Assembly: GCA_964569245.1 (NCBI GenBank)
Contig: CAZMTK010000003.1
Span: 124,001-188,000, forward strand
Source: JAAYTY01 sp964569245
Lineage (GTDB): Bacteria > Fermentibacterota > Fermentibacteria > Fermentibacterales > Fermentibacteraceae
Length of the DNA: 64,000 nucleotides
Direction of reading: 5' to 3'
Positions 9,663-17,550 of the stretch are shown piece by piece. The position numbers and the translations under genes are program-made. Each line of letters starts with the position of its first letter. Positions within the stretch are counted from its first letter, which is position 1. The notes under the pieces were generated by a model. The model worked only from the letters and a program-made list of their open reading frames with translations, was not told where the DNA came from and searched no databases.

Positions 9663-10703
9663 CTAGAAGTTCATCCTCCAGTTGAGGATGATGTCGGTGT
9701 AGCCGTCTACGTCCTCGCTCTGGAAGCTGTAGCTGCGGGCGCCGAGCTGGAGCACGTTGTTGGAGCCCATGTGGATGTTGCCGCAGAAGTCGATGGCGCC
9801 GTAGTCGTCCTCGGGCTCGTCGGCACCCTCGGCGGCCATGTAGGCCGGGCTGATGGTCTCGTAGCGGATCATCGGGGTTATGCCTGTTATCAGAGCGCCG
9901 TCGATGCCGAATGTAGCGCCCAGCGCGACCGTCATCGCGGTGCCGTCTGTCTTCTCCATGCCCTCCACGTCGGGGCTGTCGAGGCCCAGCATCAGGTACT
10001 CGCCGGTGAAGTGGAGGTCCATGGTCTCGGACATCGGGTATTTGACGATGCCGTAGAAGTCCATGGCGCTGGAGGAGAAGGTGTCCTCCATGGTGGTGTC
10101 CTCGTATGCCGCGTACATGCCCATGCCAGCGCCGATCGTGGCCCACTCCGCTGGCTCGATCGTGGCGTGGATCGTGAACTGCTTGTTGCTGTCGGTCTCG
10201 GGGCCCTCGACTACTCCGTTGGTGTAGGCCAGGTCGATCGAGAACATGTCGAACTCGCCGATCAGCATGGCGCCGATGTCGCGCTTGCCGTACCTGCCGA
10301 AGAGGCTGTAGCCGGTGTAGAGCGGCCTGTCGGGGAACAGCAGGTCGGTCGAGGGCTCGAGGAAGCCCCACCCGATGTTGCGCTTCAACTGTCCGCCGCG
10401 GATGCAGAAGCCGTCGGCAGGCATCAGATTGAGATATGCGTCCTTGATGTCTGCCATGCCGTCTGCGCAAGCTGTCATTGTGAGCTCGGCCCTCGCGGAG
10501 AGCATGTCGTTCAGCTTCGGCTCCCAGACCAGGTCCCAGACGCTGGAGAACGCCATGTCAGGCTCCGCATCCTCCTGCCCGTACATGTCGGTTCTGAAGG
10601 TTCCCCAGCCCTTGAACTTCCAGAGTTCTGCGCCGCCGGTGGAGAACTCGCCGGTTGCGAAGGCGACCGTAGCCAGGACCAGGATAACGGCTGCGAGCTT
10701 CAT
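9663..10703 (-). CDS. Porin-like outer-membrane beta-barrel protein
   Basis: A 346-residue exported protein: an N-terminal signal peptide cleaved near Ala-Phe-Ala, then alternating hydrophobic/polar strands with many aromatic girdle residues, ending in a C-terminal Phe as is typical of barrels assembled by BAM. The sequence is acidic and rich in Met, Gly and Tyr. I do not recognise a specific porin family, so the substrate is unknown. The ATG at 10703 is chosen over an upstream in-frame codon because it has GGAGGGGAG just before it and begins the signal peptide. It is monocistronic as far as visible, with a hairpin after the stop and the prepilin peptidase gene divergent upstream. Confidence 0.8.
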   Translation of the reverse strand: MKLAAVILVLATVAFATGEFSTGGAELWKFKGWGTFRTDMYGQEDAEPDMAFSSVWDLVWEPKLNDMLSARAELTMTACADGMADIKDAYLNLMPADGFCIRGGQLKRNIGWGFLEPSTDLLFPDRPLYTGYSLFGRYGKRDIGAMLIGEFDMFSIDLAYTNGVVEGPETDSNKQFTIHATIEPAEWATIGAGMGMYAAYEDTTMEDTFSSSAMDFYGIVKYPMSETMDLHFTGEYLMLGLDSPDVEGMEKTDGTAMTVALGATFGIDGALITGITPMIRYETISPAYMAAEGADEPEDDYGAIDFCGNIHMGSNNVLQLGARSYSFQSEDVDGYTDIILNWRMNF

Positions 10704-10753
10704 GTCTCCCCTCCGTGTTTCAGGACCGGACATGGCGGACTGGCCATATCCTT

Positions 10754-10759
10754 TATAAT
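10754..10759 (+). promoter_or_regulatory. Candidate -10 element (TATAAT) in the divergent porin/pilD gap
   Basis: The only AT-rich spot between the divergent porin and prepilin-peptidase genes contains an exact TATAAT on the plus strand. Read on the other strand the same stretch gives TATTAT at 10760-10755, suitably placed for the porin gene. No good -35 is seen for either direction. If the plus-strand hexamer is used, the prepilin peptidase mRNA would be nearly leaderless. Confidence 0.35.
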
Positions 10760-10771
10760 ATGAGAGTATTA

Positions 10772-11638
10772 ATGGCGTTCCGGCAACCACCGGGAGGTAC
10801 ACAGACGCAGCAGGCCGTCTTCGCGCTGTTCTTCCTTCTGCTCGGCCTCTGCGTCGGGAGCTTCATCAACGTGGTGGCGTGGCGAGTGCCGGCCGGGCGC
10901 AGCGTCGTGCGGCCCGGAAGCGCCTGTCCGGCCTGCGGGACACCGATACGCTGGTTCGACAATGTACCGGTACTGAGCTTCGTCGCCCTCGGGGCGAGAT
11001 GCCGGAATTGCCGCGCCCCCATATCCTTCCTCTATCCCGTGGTGGAGCTGGCGACAGGCATCCTTTTCCTCGGAGCCGCTCTCCGAAGCGGGCCCGGACT
11101 GCAGGCAGCGGCCGACGCATTGCTGGCGGCGATCATGGTGCTCACGGTCCGAACCGACCTCGAGCACTGGCTGGTGCTCGACGAGGCGAGCCTGGGCGGC
11201 CTCGCTGCGGGACTGGCCTTCGCTCTGGCGCCTGGCGGCCTCTCTCTCCTGCAGTCGGCCGGAGCCGCTGCGGGGGGCTTCGTCCTGTTCCTCCTGATAA
11301 GGCTCGCCAGTTTTGCCGTATTGAGGTCCAGGCCGGGATATGTTCTCCCCCCTCCCGGCCACGAGGACGAGGCGGACGAGTTCACAGGCGGCATGGGCTG
11401 GGGCGACGTCAAGCTCGCGGCCTGCACGGGAGCCTTCATGGGGCCGGGCAGGACGGCGGTGGCGTTCTTCGTCGCGTTCGTGACGGGGGCGGCGGTGGGC
11501 ATCGCGATGATGCTGGCGGGCAGGCACGAGAAACGGCGCCCCATGCCGTTCGGCCCGTTCATGGCGCTGGGTGCGCTGGTGTCGATGTTCGCGGGAGACG
11601 CCCTGCTCTCGCTCTACCTCTCGGCCTCGCTGCCATGA
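10772..11638 (+). CDS. Prepilin peptidase (type IV leader peptidase, A24)
   Basis: A polytopic inner-membrane aspartic protease of about 288 residues that cleaves and usually N-methylates type IV pilin or type II secretion pseudopilin precursors. Visible hallmarks are the N-terminal GSFINV segment, the cytoplasmic zinc-binding pairs CPAC and CRNC (about residues 52-55 and 77-80), the first catalytic aspartate in RTDLEHW, and the second in the GMGWGDVK signature. About seven further hydrophobic segments follow. Starts at 10760 or 10772 are both possible; neither has a strong ribosome site. No pilin or assembly genes occur in the window, so the peptidase serves substrates encoded elsewhere. Its stop overlaps the Nudix start (ATGA). 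Confidence 0.92.
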   Translation: MAFRQPPGGTQTQQAVFALFFLLLGLCVGSFINVVAWRVPAGRSVVRPGSACPACGTPIRWFDNVPVLSFVALGARCRNCRAPISFLYPVVELATGILFLGAALRSGPGLQAAADALLAAIMVLTVRTDLEHWLVLDEASLGGLAAGLAFALAPGGLSLLQSAGAAAGGFVLFLLIRLASFAVLRSRPGYVLPPPGHEDEADEFTGGMGWGDVKLAACTGAFMGPGRTAVAFFVAFVTGAAVGIAMMLAGRHEKRRPMPFGPFMALGALVSMFAGDALLSLYLSASLP

Positions 11639-12141
11639 GGCGAGGCGGGCCCTACGCGAGCGACCCGCGGGCCGGCTCGCCCCGAAGGCGGAACTCCGCG
11701 AAGGCGATAGTCAGCCGCGACGGGCGGATACTGTTCACGCTGAACAGGGACCGTCTGGGGGAGTTCCTCCTCCTCCCCGGGGGTGGGCAACGCTTCGGGG
11801 AGACTCTGGAGGAGGCCCTTGTGAGGGAGACGCTCGAGGAGACGGGCTGGGTGGTGGAGCCCGCCCGCCTGGTGCTGGTGCGCGAGTACATCGGCGCCAG
11901 GCACGAGTTCGCCGCGGAAGACGGCGACGTTCACCAGGTGGAGTTCATGTTCCTTGCGAGAGCGGTCGAGCTGGACCGGGAGGAGCCGGGCGAGGGCGAC
12001 GCCTGGCAGACCGGGAGCTGCTGGCTCCCTTTCGAGGCCATCCCAGGACGGAGGATCTACCCCTCTGTCCTCGAACGGCTCCTCGGCCCCGTCGTGGATG
12101 GCAGCTACCGGGGGCCGGTGTACCTCGGAGCGGTGAACTGA
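11635..12141 (+). CDS. Nudix hydrolase
   Basis: A 168-residue Nudix-fold hydrolase, expected to cleave a nucleoside diphosphate linked to another moiety with Mg ions bound by the Nudix box. The box is complete from about residue 47: a Gly, five residues, Glu, seven residues, then RETLEETGW. The N-terminal 20 residues are basic and low in structure. The ATG overlaps the stop of the prepilin peptidase, so translation is coupled, though the two functions have no obvious link. The gene ends 12 bases from the stop of the convergent dehydrogenase gene. Substrate cannot be predicted from the sequence. Confidence 0.88.
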   Translation: MRRGGPYASDPRAGSPRRRNSAKAIVSRDGRILFTLNRDRLGEFLLLPGGGQRFGETLEEALVRETLEETGWVVEPARLVLVREYIGARHEFAAEDGDVHQVEFMFLARAVELDREEPGEGDAWQTGSCWLPFEAIPGRRIYPSVLERLLGPVVDGSYRGPVYLGAVN

Positions 12142-12153
12142 TCTGCCGGGCCT

Positions 12154-13302
12154 TCAGGAAAGCGTGGGTTCGCGCGATACCTCGAAGATCACTCCGCGCT
12201 GGAGAAGCTCGCCGATAATGAAGTCGAGGCACTTTCGGTCCTCGCCGACCAGCTCGGGGGGCGCCACGCCCTTTCGGGTCCAGAGATCCTCCGCCAGGAT
12301 GCGAACGCCCGCCACGCAGGTGAATCCGGTCGTGCGGGCCATGGAGGTCATCCCCTTGGCCCTGTCGTAGCGGTCGAGCAGGCTCCAGACCTCCCGGATG
12401 CGCCTTCCGTTGTCGTCCAGCCCGGTCGAGATGATCCTTATGGCCGTGAAATCCTCGTCGCCCACCTTCTGCTCCCATGCGCGGAAGAGGAGCTTCGACG
12501 TGACCTCGATGGGGCTTATCGCGCGGCCGCTCACGTTCACGGGCTGTGGGTTCAGGAATCCGCTCTCGCGCAGGGCGACGATCTTGTCCCGGTAGCCGGG
12601 ATACCGGAGGGTCTTCTCGACCATGTAGTCGACCTCGCCCGCATACCTGAGGAGCGTTCTCAGGCCGTCGGTCAGAAAGCCCTCCAGGGTTCCGACGCTC
12701 TTGAAGTCCAGGAACTCGGGGAGGCTGAGAGCGGGCTCGGTGACCACGCGTCCGCCCCGTACGAACCTTGCGGGCCTCGTGTACTCCTCAAGCACGTCCA
12801 CGGGGGAGAAGGGAGCCTGGTACTCCCAGGGGAAGTAGCGCTCAACGGGCAGGCCGCCGACGTAGCAGACGAAGCTCTCCAGCTTGTTGAACTTCACCCT
12901 GGAGTGCCCGAAGATGAGGTTCGTGAAGCCGGGCGCTATCCCGAAGTCCACGAGGCAGCGCACTCCGTGCTCCTTTGCCAGGTCGTCGAGATCGTATGCG
13001 TCCTCGGGAAAGAACGATATGTCAACGACATCCTTGCCGGCGGTGATCGCCTCCTTCACCATCTGGAACCCCATGAAGCCCGGGAGCGCTCCCACGACAA
13101 TGTCCTGGCCCTCGATGGCCGCACGCACGTTGCCGGGCTGCGACAGGTCGAGCTCCATCGTCTGCACGACCAGGGTCCTGTCGAGGTTCTCCAGAGCCTG
13201 CTTCGAGCTGTCCGCAACCGTGACGTCGAACATGGTGTCCGACGCGAGGTCCCGGGCTATCGCCGAGCCCACCCTTCCCGCGCCGAGGACTGCGACCTTC
13301 AT
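12154..13302 (-). CDS. Saccharopine dehydrogenase-like oxidoreductase
   Basis: A 382-residue NAD(P)-dependent enzyme of the saccharopine dehydrogenase/carboxynorspermidine dehydrogenase superfamily. The N-terminus has the Rossmann motif GAGRVGSAIA, an acidic residue at the end of beta-2 (VTVADSS), and the family segment VDFGIAPGFTN near residue 140. The rest matches the C-terminal catalytic domain in length. Possible activities are lysine 6-dehydrogenase, saccharopine reductase or carboxynorspermidine synthase; sequence alone does not decide. The ATG at 13302 starts directly on the Rossmann strand. A palindromic element begins about 40 bases upstream, so its promoter must lie in or next to that element or transcription reads through from the lipoprotein gene. 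Confidence 0.87.
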   Translation of the reverse strand: MKVAVLGAGRVGSAIARDLASDTMFDVTVADSSKQALENLDRTLVVQTMELDLSQPGNVRAAIEGQDIVVGALPGFMGFQMVKEAITAGKDVVDISFFPEDAYDLDDLAKEHGVRCLVDFGIAPGFTNLIFGHSRVKFNKLESFVCYVGGLPVERYFPWEYQAPFSPVDVLEEYTRPARFVRGGRVVTEPALSLPEFLDFKSVGTLEGFLTDGLRTLLRYAGEVDYMVEKTLRYPGYRDKIVALRESGFLNPQPVNVSGRAISPIEVTSKLLFRAWEQKVGDEDFTAIRIISTGLDDNGRRIREVWSLLDRYDRAKGMTSMARTTGFTCVAGVRILAEDLWTRKGVAPPELVGEDRKCLDFIIGELLQRGVIFEVSREPTLS

Positions 13303-13342
13303 TCGAATCTCCCCGGGGTTAGTGTCCCCCCGATCATACAGC

Positions 13343-13483
13343 GTCAATGGGGGTCAGAGTTAACTTCGTTGACTTCGAGAACAATGGCAGAGCAGACTCC
13401 CTGACTCCGAGTGAGAGGCGAGTCTCGACAGGGACTGTGTTCGACATCGAAGTCAACGAAGTTAACTCTGACCCTACCTTGAC
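13343..13483. repeat. Palindromic mobile-type element, copy 1
   Basis: A 141-base non-coding element bounded by near-identical inverted repeats. A perfect 28-base arm at 13351-13378 is the reverse complement of 13447-13474, and the outer ends both read GTCAA inward. The central 70 bases are also partly self-complementary. A sister copy with the same arms but a different core lies at 17387-17550. The layout matches non-autonomous REP/REPIN or MITE elements of the kind moved by REP-associated Y1 transposases; no such gene is in the window. The right arm covers the stop codon of the propeller-like lipoprotein gene, and the element sits upstream of the dehydrogenase gene. Confidence 0.85.
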
Positions 13484-14433
13484 AGGATGAAGACCTTCAG
13501 CAGGCTGGGGGCACAGACGAGGGCGCGGTTGCCGTCCTCCCTCACCGCGATGTCGGAGGGGGTTCCGTATGAGGTGGTCTGGGCCTCGAGGGAACCCTCC
13601 CCGTCCACCACGACCAGCCCGTAGCCGTCGCCTCCGGCGAACAGATGCGCATTGTCGGGGGTCACCGCGATGCACTCCGCCGGCCCGGGTATAGCGACCG
13701 AGAAGTCGTGCAGGCCGGTCCCTCCGTCCAGGTGCCAGATCTCGGAGAGGCCACCGGGCGAGGCGTACACCCCGGAGGCCGGGCTCGCGCACAGGTCTGT
13801 GGCTCCGCCGTCAATCTCCTCCGTGGCCTGGAGCTCCATCGTGGCAGAGTTGAACTTGCGCACCGTGCCGTTGGAGGCGTCGGCGATGAAGAGGGAGGCG
13901 CCGTCATCGGTCACGGCCGCGGCAGCCGGTTCCTCGACGGGCGTGTCCGTGGACGAGACGACCGTCCAGGTGGATGTGCTCACCGTGGCGACGACCCCGC
14001 CCGAGCAGACCACCCAGACTGCGGTGGAGGATGGCTTGGGAACGATGAACAGCCCGTTTGCGGGGAGCAGCACCGGATCGTGCTCGAGGTAGGTATCGTT
14101 GCTGACGTAAAACAGGAGCTGTCCTGAGACGGCCATGCCGTAACCCCCCTCGGGCGTGGACGCACAACGGTCGAGGGGATAGCCGAGATCGGGGTACGCC
14201 TTGACGTAGCCGTTCTCTCCGTCGATGAAGAGCAGCCTCTGTCCCGAGCAGGCCAGCCCGTCGCCGTACGGGCCTAGGAAGCCGCAGGCCGGGGAGGGCG
14301 CGTCCGTGTCTATGTCCTGCAGGTAGAAGAAGGGGAAGTCCACGCCGAACTCGGGGCCGGATGGATCGCATCCGGCCAGCAGCGCCAGCGCAGATGCAGC
14401 GAAGGCCGCACCTCTGGCAGAAGACAGTCTCAT
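13474..14433 (-). CDS. Propeller-like lipoprotein of unknown function
   Basis: A 319-residue exported lipoprotein with signal peptide and lipobox LLAGC. The mature part contains repeated segments of the type SGxxL, AVTDDGASLFIAD, VTPDNAHLFAGG and VREDGNRALV, spaced about 40 residues apart, as in seven- or six-bladed beta-propellers of the NHL/YncE kind. No catalytic motif is seen, so a binding role at the envelope is likely. The ATG at 14433 overlaps the stop of the DUF72 gene. The last codons (SR then TAG) fall inside the end of the palindromic element, which supplies the stop codon. Confidence 0.7.
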   Translation of the reverse strand: MRLSSARGAAFAASALALLAGCDPSGPEFGVDFPFFYLQDIDTDAPSPACGFLGPYGDGLACSGQRLLFIDGENGYVKAYPDLGYPLDRCASTPEGGYGMAVSGQLLFYVSNDTYLEHDPVLLPANGLFIVPKPSSTAVWVVCSGGVVATVSTSTWTVVSSTDTPVEEPAAAAVTDDGASLFIADASNGTVRKFNSATMELQATEEIDGGATDLCASPASGVYASPGGLSEIWHLDGGTGLHDFSVAIPGPAECIAVTPDNAHLFAGGDGYGLVVVDGEGSLEAQTTSYGTPSDIAVREDGNRALVCAPSLLKVFILSR

Positions 14434-15227
14434 GTTCCCTCCTCGAGCAGGCTCTTCATGATTCGCGCGCTGTTCACAGCCTGCCCCCCGTGGCAGTTGT
14501 TGAAGAACATGAACGCCCTCCCCGAGCTCTCGAGAAGCTTTCTGACGCCTGCCAGCCAGCCTGAGAGCTCCTCCCTGGAATAGCCGTAGTCGTAGCGGAG
14601 GGGGCCGCCCTCCCACCAGCGGGCGGCGTTCCTCCCGTGGAGCCTGACGTAGCCGAATGGCCCTCCGGTGACGGCCTCTCTCGGCGGCAGGCCGGGCAGG
14701 TTCGGCAGGTCCACCGACACCGGGGCAAGCCCCATTCCTGCAGCCTCGGCCATAGCGCCCCCTTCGTACCACTGCGCGTTCCTGAACTCGACGGCGATCG
14801 GCGTCTCCAGCTCCCTGCCCCTGCATGCCATCTCCCTCAGATACGCCATAGCCCCGGGCGAGGGCTTGAAGGACCAGGGGAACTGGGCGAGCAGACCCGC
14901 GAGCCTCCCTCCCTCCCGGAACGGCTCCAGCATCTCCCTGAAGCTACTCCACTCGGCATCGCCGGCATTCCTTCCGTGCGTCATTCCGGCATGGAGCTTG
15001 ACGAAAAAGGCGAATCCGTCAGGGGTCTTCCCGACCATGGCCGCCGAAGCCCGTGGGTGCATTATCCGGTAGTAGGTGCTGTTGATCTCCACCGTGTCGA
15101 ACTCGCGTGCGTAGAAGTCCAGCATGGAGCCCTTCGCGATCAGCCGAGGATAGAAGCGCCCCCGCCAGTCCTCGAAGCTGTATCCCGAGGTGCCGACACG
15201 CACCGGCCCCGCCGCGGCAGGGCTCAC
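14430..15227 (-). CDS. DUF72 (YecE-like) TIM-barrel protein
   Basis: A 265-residue member of the DUF72 family. Family marks seen are GTSGYSFEDWRG at the N-terminus, FDTVEINSTYYR near residue 43, VEFRN in the middle, YVRLHGRN near 200 and a C-terminal FNNCHGGQAVNSA. The fold is a TIM barrel with a conserved polar pocket; biochemical activity is not established in the literature I know. The start is GTG with a weak ribosome site. It overlaps the following lipoprotein gene by four bases and lies just downstream of the lamin-tail gene. Confidence 0.9.
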   Translation of the reverse strand: MSPAAAGPVRVGTSGYSFEDWRGRFYPRLIAKGSMLDFYAREFDTVEINSTYYRIMHPRASAAMVGKTPDGFAFFVKLHAGMTHGRNAGDAEWSSFREMLEPFREGGRLAGLLAQFPWSFKPSPGAMAYLREMACRGRELETPIAVEFRNAQWYEGGAMAEAAGMGLAPVSVDLPNLPGLPPREAVTGGPFGYVRLHGRNAARWWEGGPLRYDYGYSREELSGWLAGVRKLLESSGRAFMFFNNCHGGQAVNSARIMKSLLEEGT

Positions 15228-15235
15228 GGGCTCCG

Positions 15236-15913
15236 TCAGAAGCTCGACTTTATGCCGGCCCAGGTTCTGGAATCGAGGCCGGAAGAGCTCACGCTGTTCT
15301 CCTCGCCGGGAGTTCCGTGGGACTCGTAGTGGCCCTCCCAGTTTGCGTCCGGGAAGCCGCTCGCCTCGTCCGTGCTGCTCTCCCAGTTCGCCGGATCAGT
15401 CGAGATGCCGGAGGGGGATATGCGCTCGAGGCTGGCTCCGTCGCCGTCGGCGTCGGAGTAGCTGTTGGTGTCGCCGTAGTCGGAGCCCCACTCAGTGGTG
15501 TCCTCGTAGGTGAGCTGGTCCACGATGACGGAGTCCGCGTTCATCAGCACCACGTCGTCACTGGAGTTCTGCAGGCCGGCGCCCCAGCTGCCTGTCCATG
15601 CGACCAGCGGCACGCCGGAGCCGTAGTGTCCCGTGAAGTCCGAAGCGCTCCTCGCGAATACCAGGTAGCCGTAGGCGCCGATCGTCGTGCCGGCCGGGAC
15701 GATGCAGCCCGAGCCCGCATCCAGGTCGGTCATTATCCAGCCGGAGATGTCCACCGCCGAGGCGCCGTTGTTGAATATCTCCACCCATTCGAACAGGTTG
15801 TCGTCCCCCAGCGTTGCGGAGGGGTTGTACATGATCTCGTTGATCACCACTCCGCCCTGCGAAGACGCAGCCGTCAGCGCTGCTGCCGCGATCACGCAGA
15901 TGCGAGCCCCCAT
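15236..15913 (-). CDS. Secreted lamin-tail-domain (LTD) protein
   Basis: A 225-residue secreted protein: signal peptide of about 20 residues followed by one lamin-tail domain, recognisable from VINEIMYNP, FEWVEIFNNG, VDISGWIMTD and the following strands to about residue 130. The C-terminal 90 residues are acidic and Ser/Gly-rich with the pattern DGDGASLERISP that follows LTD domains in other bacterial surface proteins. It lacks a type IX-like C-terminal domain and lipobox. LTD domains are usually attached to surface nucleases or hydrolases; here it stands alone. Start ATG with GGAGGTGC at good spacing. It lies between polymerase IV and DUF72 on the same strand. Confidence 0.8.
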   Translation of the reverse strand: MGARICVIAAAALTAASSQGGVVINEIMYNPSATLGDDNLFEWVEIFNNGASAVDISGWIMTDLDAGSGCIVPAGTTIGAYGYLVFARSASDFTGHYGSGVPLVAWTGSWGAGLQNSSDDVVLMNADSVIVDQLTYEDTTEWGSDYGDTNSYSDADGDGASLERISPSGISTDPANWESSTDEASGFPDANWEGHYESHGTPGEENSVSSSGLDSRTWAGIKSSF

Positions 15914-15938
15914 GATGCACCTCCTGCCGAGTTGCGCC

Positions 15939-17120
15939 TCACCGGCGCACAGCCGAAAGAGTTCTGCAGCTCGTCACTGCCCTCTCGCCGTACCTCCGCC
16001 TTATCGCATCGCACACCCTGTTCAGCTCATGCGCAGCCGGGCCGAAGAGGGGCAGCTGGAGGCACTCCGAAGGCATCAAGGAGCCCAGGCAGACGCCCAG
16101 CAGCCTCACGGGGCGCTTCACGCACTGCCCGGCCAGTCTCCCGGCGGCTTTGAATATAACCTGGTCCTGGTCCGTGGGAGTGCCCAGCCGAACCGCCCTG
16201 GTGTGAGTGCTCATGTCCGAGAACCGGTACTTGAGTGTCACCAGCGAGCCGGCGAAGCCCTCGTCGCGCGACCTCCTGGCTACCTTCTGAGCCAGGAGGG
16301 CCAGGGCGGGCAGGTACTCCCCCGGAAGCAGGACGTCACGGGCGAAGGTGTGCTCGTGACCTATGGACTGCGGCGGCTCCTCCTCGTAGAAGGGGATCAC
16401 CGGCGAAGGGTCTATTCCCCGGCAGAGGAAATACAGCGATTCGCCGTTCATGCCGAGCATGATCCTCAGCCTCCGCACAGGGAATGCAGCGAGATCGGCG
16501 ACGGTCTTCACGCCGAAGCCTTCGAGGAGCCTCGCCGTCTCCGGGCCGACGCCCCAGATGCTGTCCACGGGGAAATCCGCGATGTCCTCCGGCCCCAGCT
16601 CTCCTATCCCTCTGGGCTTGGCCCTCCTCGATGCCATCTTGGCCAGGAGCTTGTTCGGGCCTATGCCCACGCTCGCCCAGAGGCCCGTCTCGTCGAGGAT
16701 CCGCCGCTGGAGGGTCTCCGCGAGCGCGTGCGGCGGCATCGGAAGGCCGGTGGCGTCCAGGAAGGCTTCATCTATGCTCACGGGCTCGATGCGGTGGGTG
16801 ACCGACAGCATGACAGAGAGGATCCTCCTCCAGCAGGTGGTGTACCTGTCGTGGTCGCCCGGGACGACCGAGGCGCAGGGAGCCAGTCGCAGGGCCTGCG
16901 CCAGCGGCATGCCCGAGCGCACCCCCATCGCCCTGGCCTCGTAGCTGCAGGAGGAGACGACCGTGCGCAGGGAGGGATCGCCCGATACGATCACGGGCCG
17001 TCCCGCCAGCTCGGGCCGGCAGAGAACCTCCACCGATGCGAAGTAGGCGTCCATGTCCACGTGGAGGACGGTCCTGCGGCCGGGTGGACCGGTCTCAGGG
17101 GTCGGAATGGACGTAATCAA
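15939..17120 (-). CDS. dinB: DNA polymerase IV (Y-family translesion polymerase)
   Basis: A 393-residue Y-family polymerase that copies past damaged bases. Catalytic acids are in VDMDAYF (about residues 21-27) and SIDEAF (about 115-120), with the helix-hairpin-helix region SIWGVGPETA near 190 and a complete little-finger domain. A beta-clamp binding pentapeptide QLPLF lies at about 355-359. The start is a TTG at 17120 preceded by AGGTGG, lying 26 bases inside the upstream small gene, so the two are translationally coupled. A LexA-box-like palindrome lies before that small gene, which fits damage-induced expression. Confidence 0.94.
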   Translation of the reverse strand: MITSIPTPETGPPGRRTVLHVDMDAYFASVEVLCRPELAGRPVIVSGDPSLRTVVSSCSYEARAMGVRSGMPLAQALRLAPCASVVPGDHDRYTTCWRRILSVMLSVTHRIEPVSIDEAFLDATGLPMPPHALAETLQRRILDETGLWASVGIGPNKLLAKMASRRAKPRGIGELGPEDIADFPVDSIWGVGPETARLLEGFGVKTVADLAAFPVRRLRIMLGMNGESLYFLCRGIDPSPVIPFYEEEPPQSIGHEHTFARDVLLPGEYLPALALLAQKVARRSRDEGFAGSLVTLKYRFSDMSTHTRAVRLGTPTDQDQVIFKAAGRLAGQCVKRPVRLLGVCLGSLMPSECLQLPLFGPAAHELNRVCDAIRRRYGERAVTSCRTLSAVRR

Positions 17121-17346
17121 GCATCCACCTCATGTCGCCGGCGTCGAAGTGCAGCTCGCAGGTGTCGCCCGAGGAGGTTCTAACCATGAAGTGGAACCGG
17201 CGGACCGAGCCCTCCCGGCTCTCCCAGCTAGCGTTCACGCGGGAAATCCTGTACACCCTGCCCCTCCAGCGGAAGCGGCAGGGCACAAGGCCTGCCCCGC
17301 GCGACCAGCTTACCATCTCCACCGGCTCGAGTATCTCCGTGGACAT
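17095..17346 (-). CDS. DUF6504-like small protein upstream of polymerase IV
   Basis: An 83-residue protein resembling the small DUF6504 family that is found beside Y-family polymerase genes in several phyla. Visible marks are EPVEM at the N-terminus, FRWRGRVYRI, a SWE segment, RRFHFMVRTSSG and a C-terminal WMLDYV. Function is not known; association with translesion synthesis is inferred from repeated neighbourhood. I chose the ATG at 17346 because GGGGGAT precedes it; an in-frame TTG further upstream would start inside the palindromic element. The gene overlaps polymerase IV by 26 bases. Confidence 0.65.
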   Translation of the reverse strand: MSTEILEPVEMVSWSRGAGLVPCRFRWRGRVYRISRVNASWESREGSVRRFHFMVRTSSGDTCELHFDAGDMRWMLDYVHSDP

Positions 17347-17370
17347 GTCATCCCCCACGGGTACTTTCAT

Positions 17371-17382
17371 AAACATATGTTT
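17371..17382. promoter_or_regulatory. LexA-box-like perfect palindrome before the polymerase IV operon
   Basis: AAACATATGTTT is a perfect 12-base dyad 25 bases upstream of the first start codon of the operon. It matches the AAC-N4-GTT core of the LexA box known from Bacillus and actinobacteria (GAACATATGTTC type), differing only in the outer base of each half. Position and target gene fit an SOS operator. No lexA gene is in the window. Confidence 0.5.
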
Positions 17383-17386
17383 GTAT

Positions 17387-17550
17387 GTCAATGGGGGTCG
17401 GAGTTGACTTCGTTGACTTCGTTCAGCGGAAACGACAGGGCTCGAGTCGGTCGGAACTGCGCTAAGTCAAAGGAACATTGGGACAAGCTTCGATCTCCTG
17501 TCCGGCCGCGCGACGCAAAGTCAACGAAGTCAACTCCGACCCCTCTTGAC
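17387..17550. repeat. Palindromic mobile-type element, copy 2
   Basis: A 164-base non-coding element with a perfect 26-base inverted repeat (17394-17419 against 17518-17543) and outer GTCAA/TTGAC ends. The arms match copy 1 at 13343-13483 except for a few substitutions shared by both arms, such as CGG for CAG and GTTGACTT for GTTAACTT, showing paired change. The core differs from copy 1. The right arm runs into the 3' end of the epimerase gene and supplies its stop codon; the left end lies just upstream of the polymerase IV operon and carries an outward TTGACA hexamer. Confidence 0.85.

Noticed and set aside
8455..10470. A 671-codon minus-strand frame across the zinc-ribbon and porin genes
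   Set aside because: It is Arg/Gly/His-rich with no domain pattern and covers two genes that have signal peptide, zinc ribbon and ribosome sites; a GC-rich shadow.
13343..17550. Possible CRISPR array or insertion sequence from the repeated 26-28 base arms
   Set aside because: There are only two inverted pairs 4 kb apart, no regular spacing and no transposase or cas gene.
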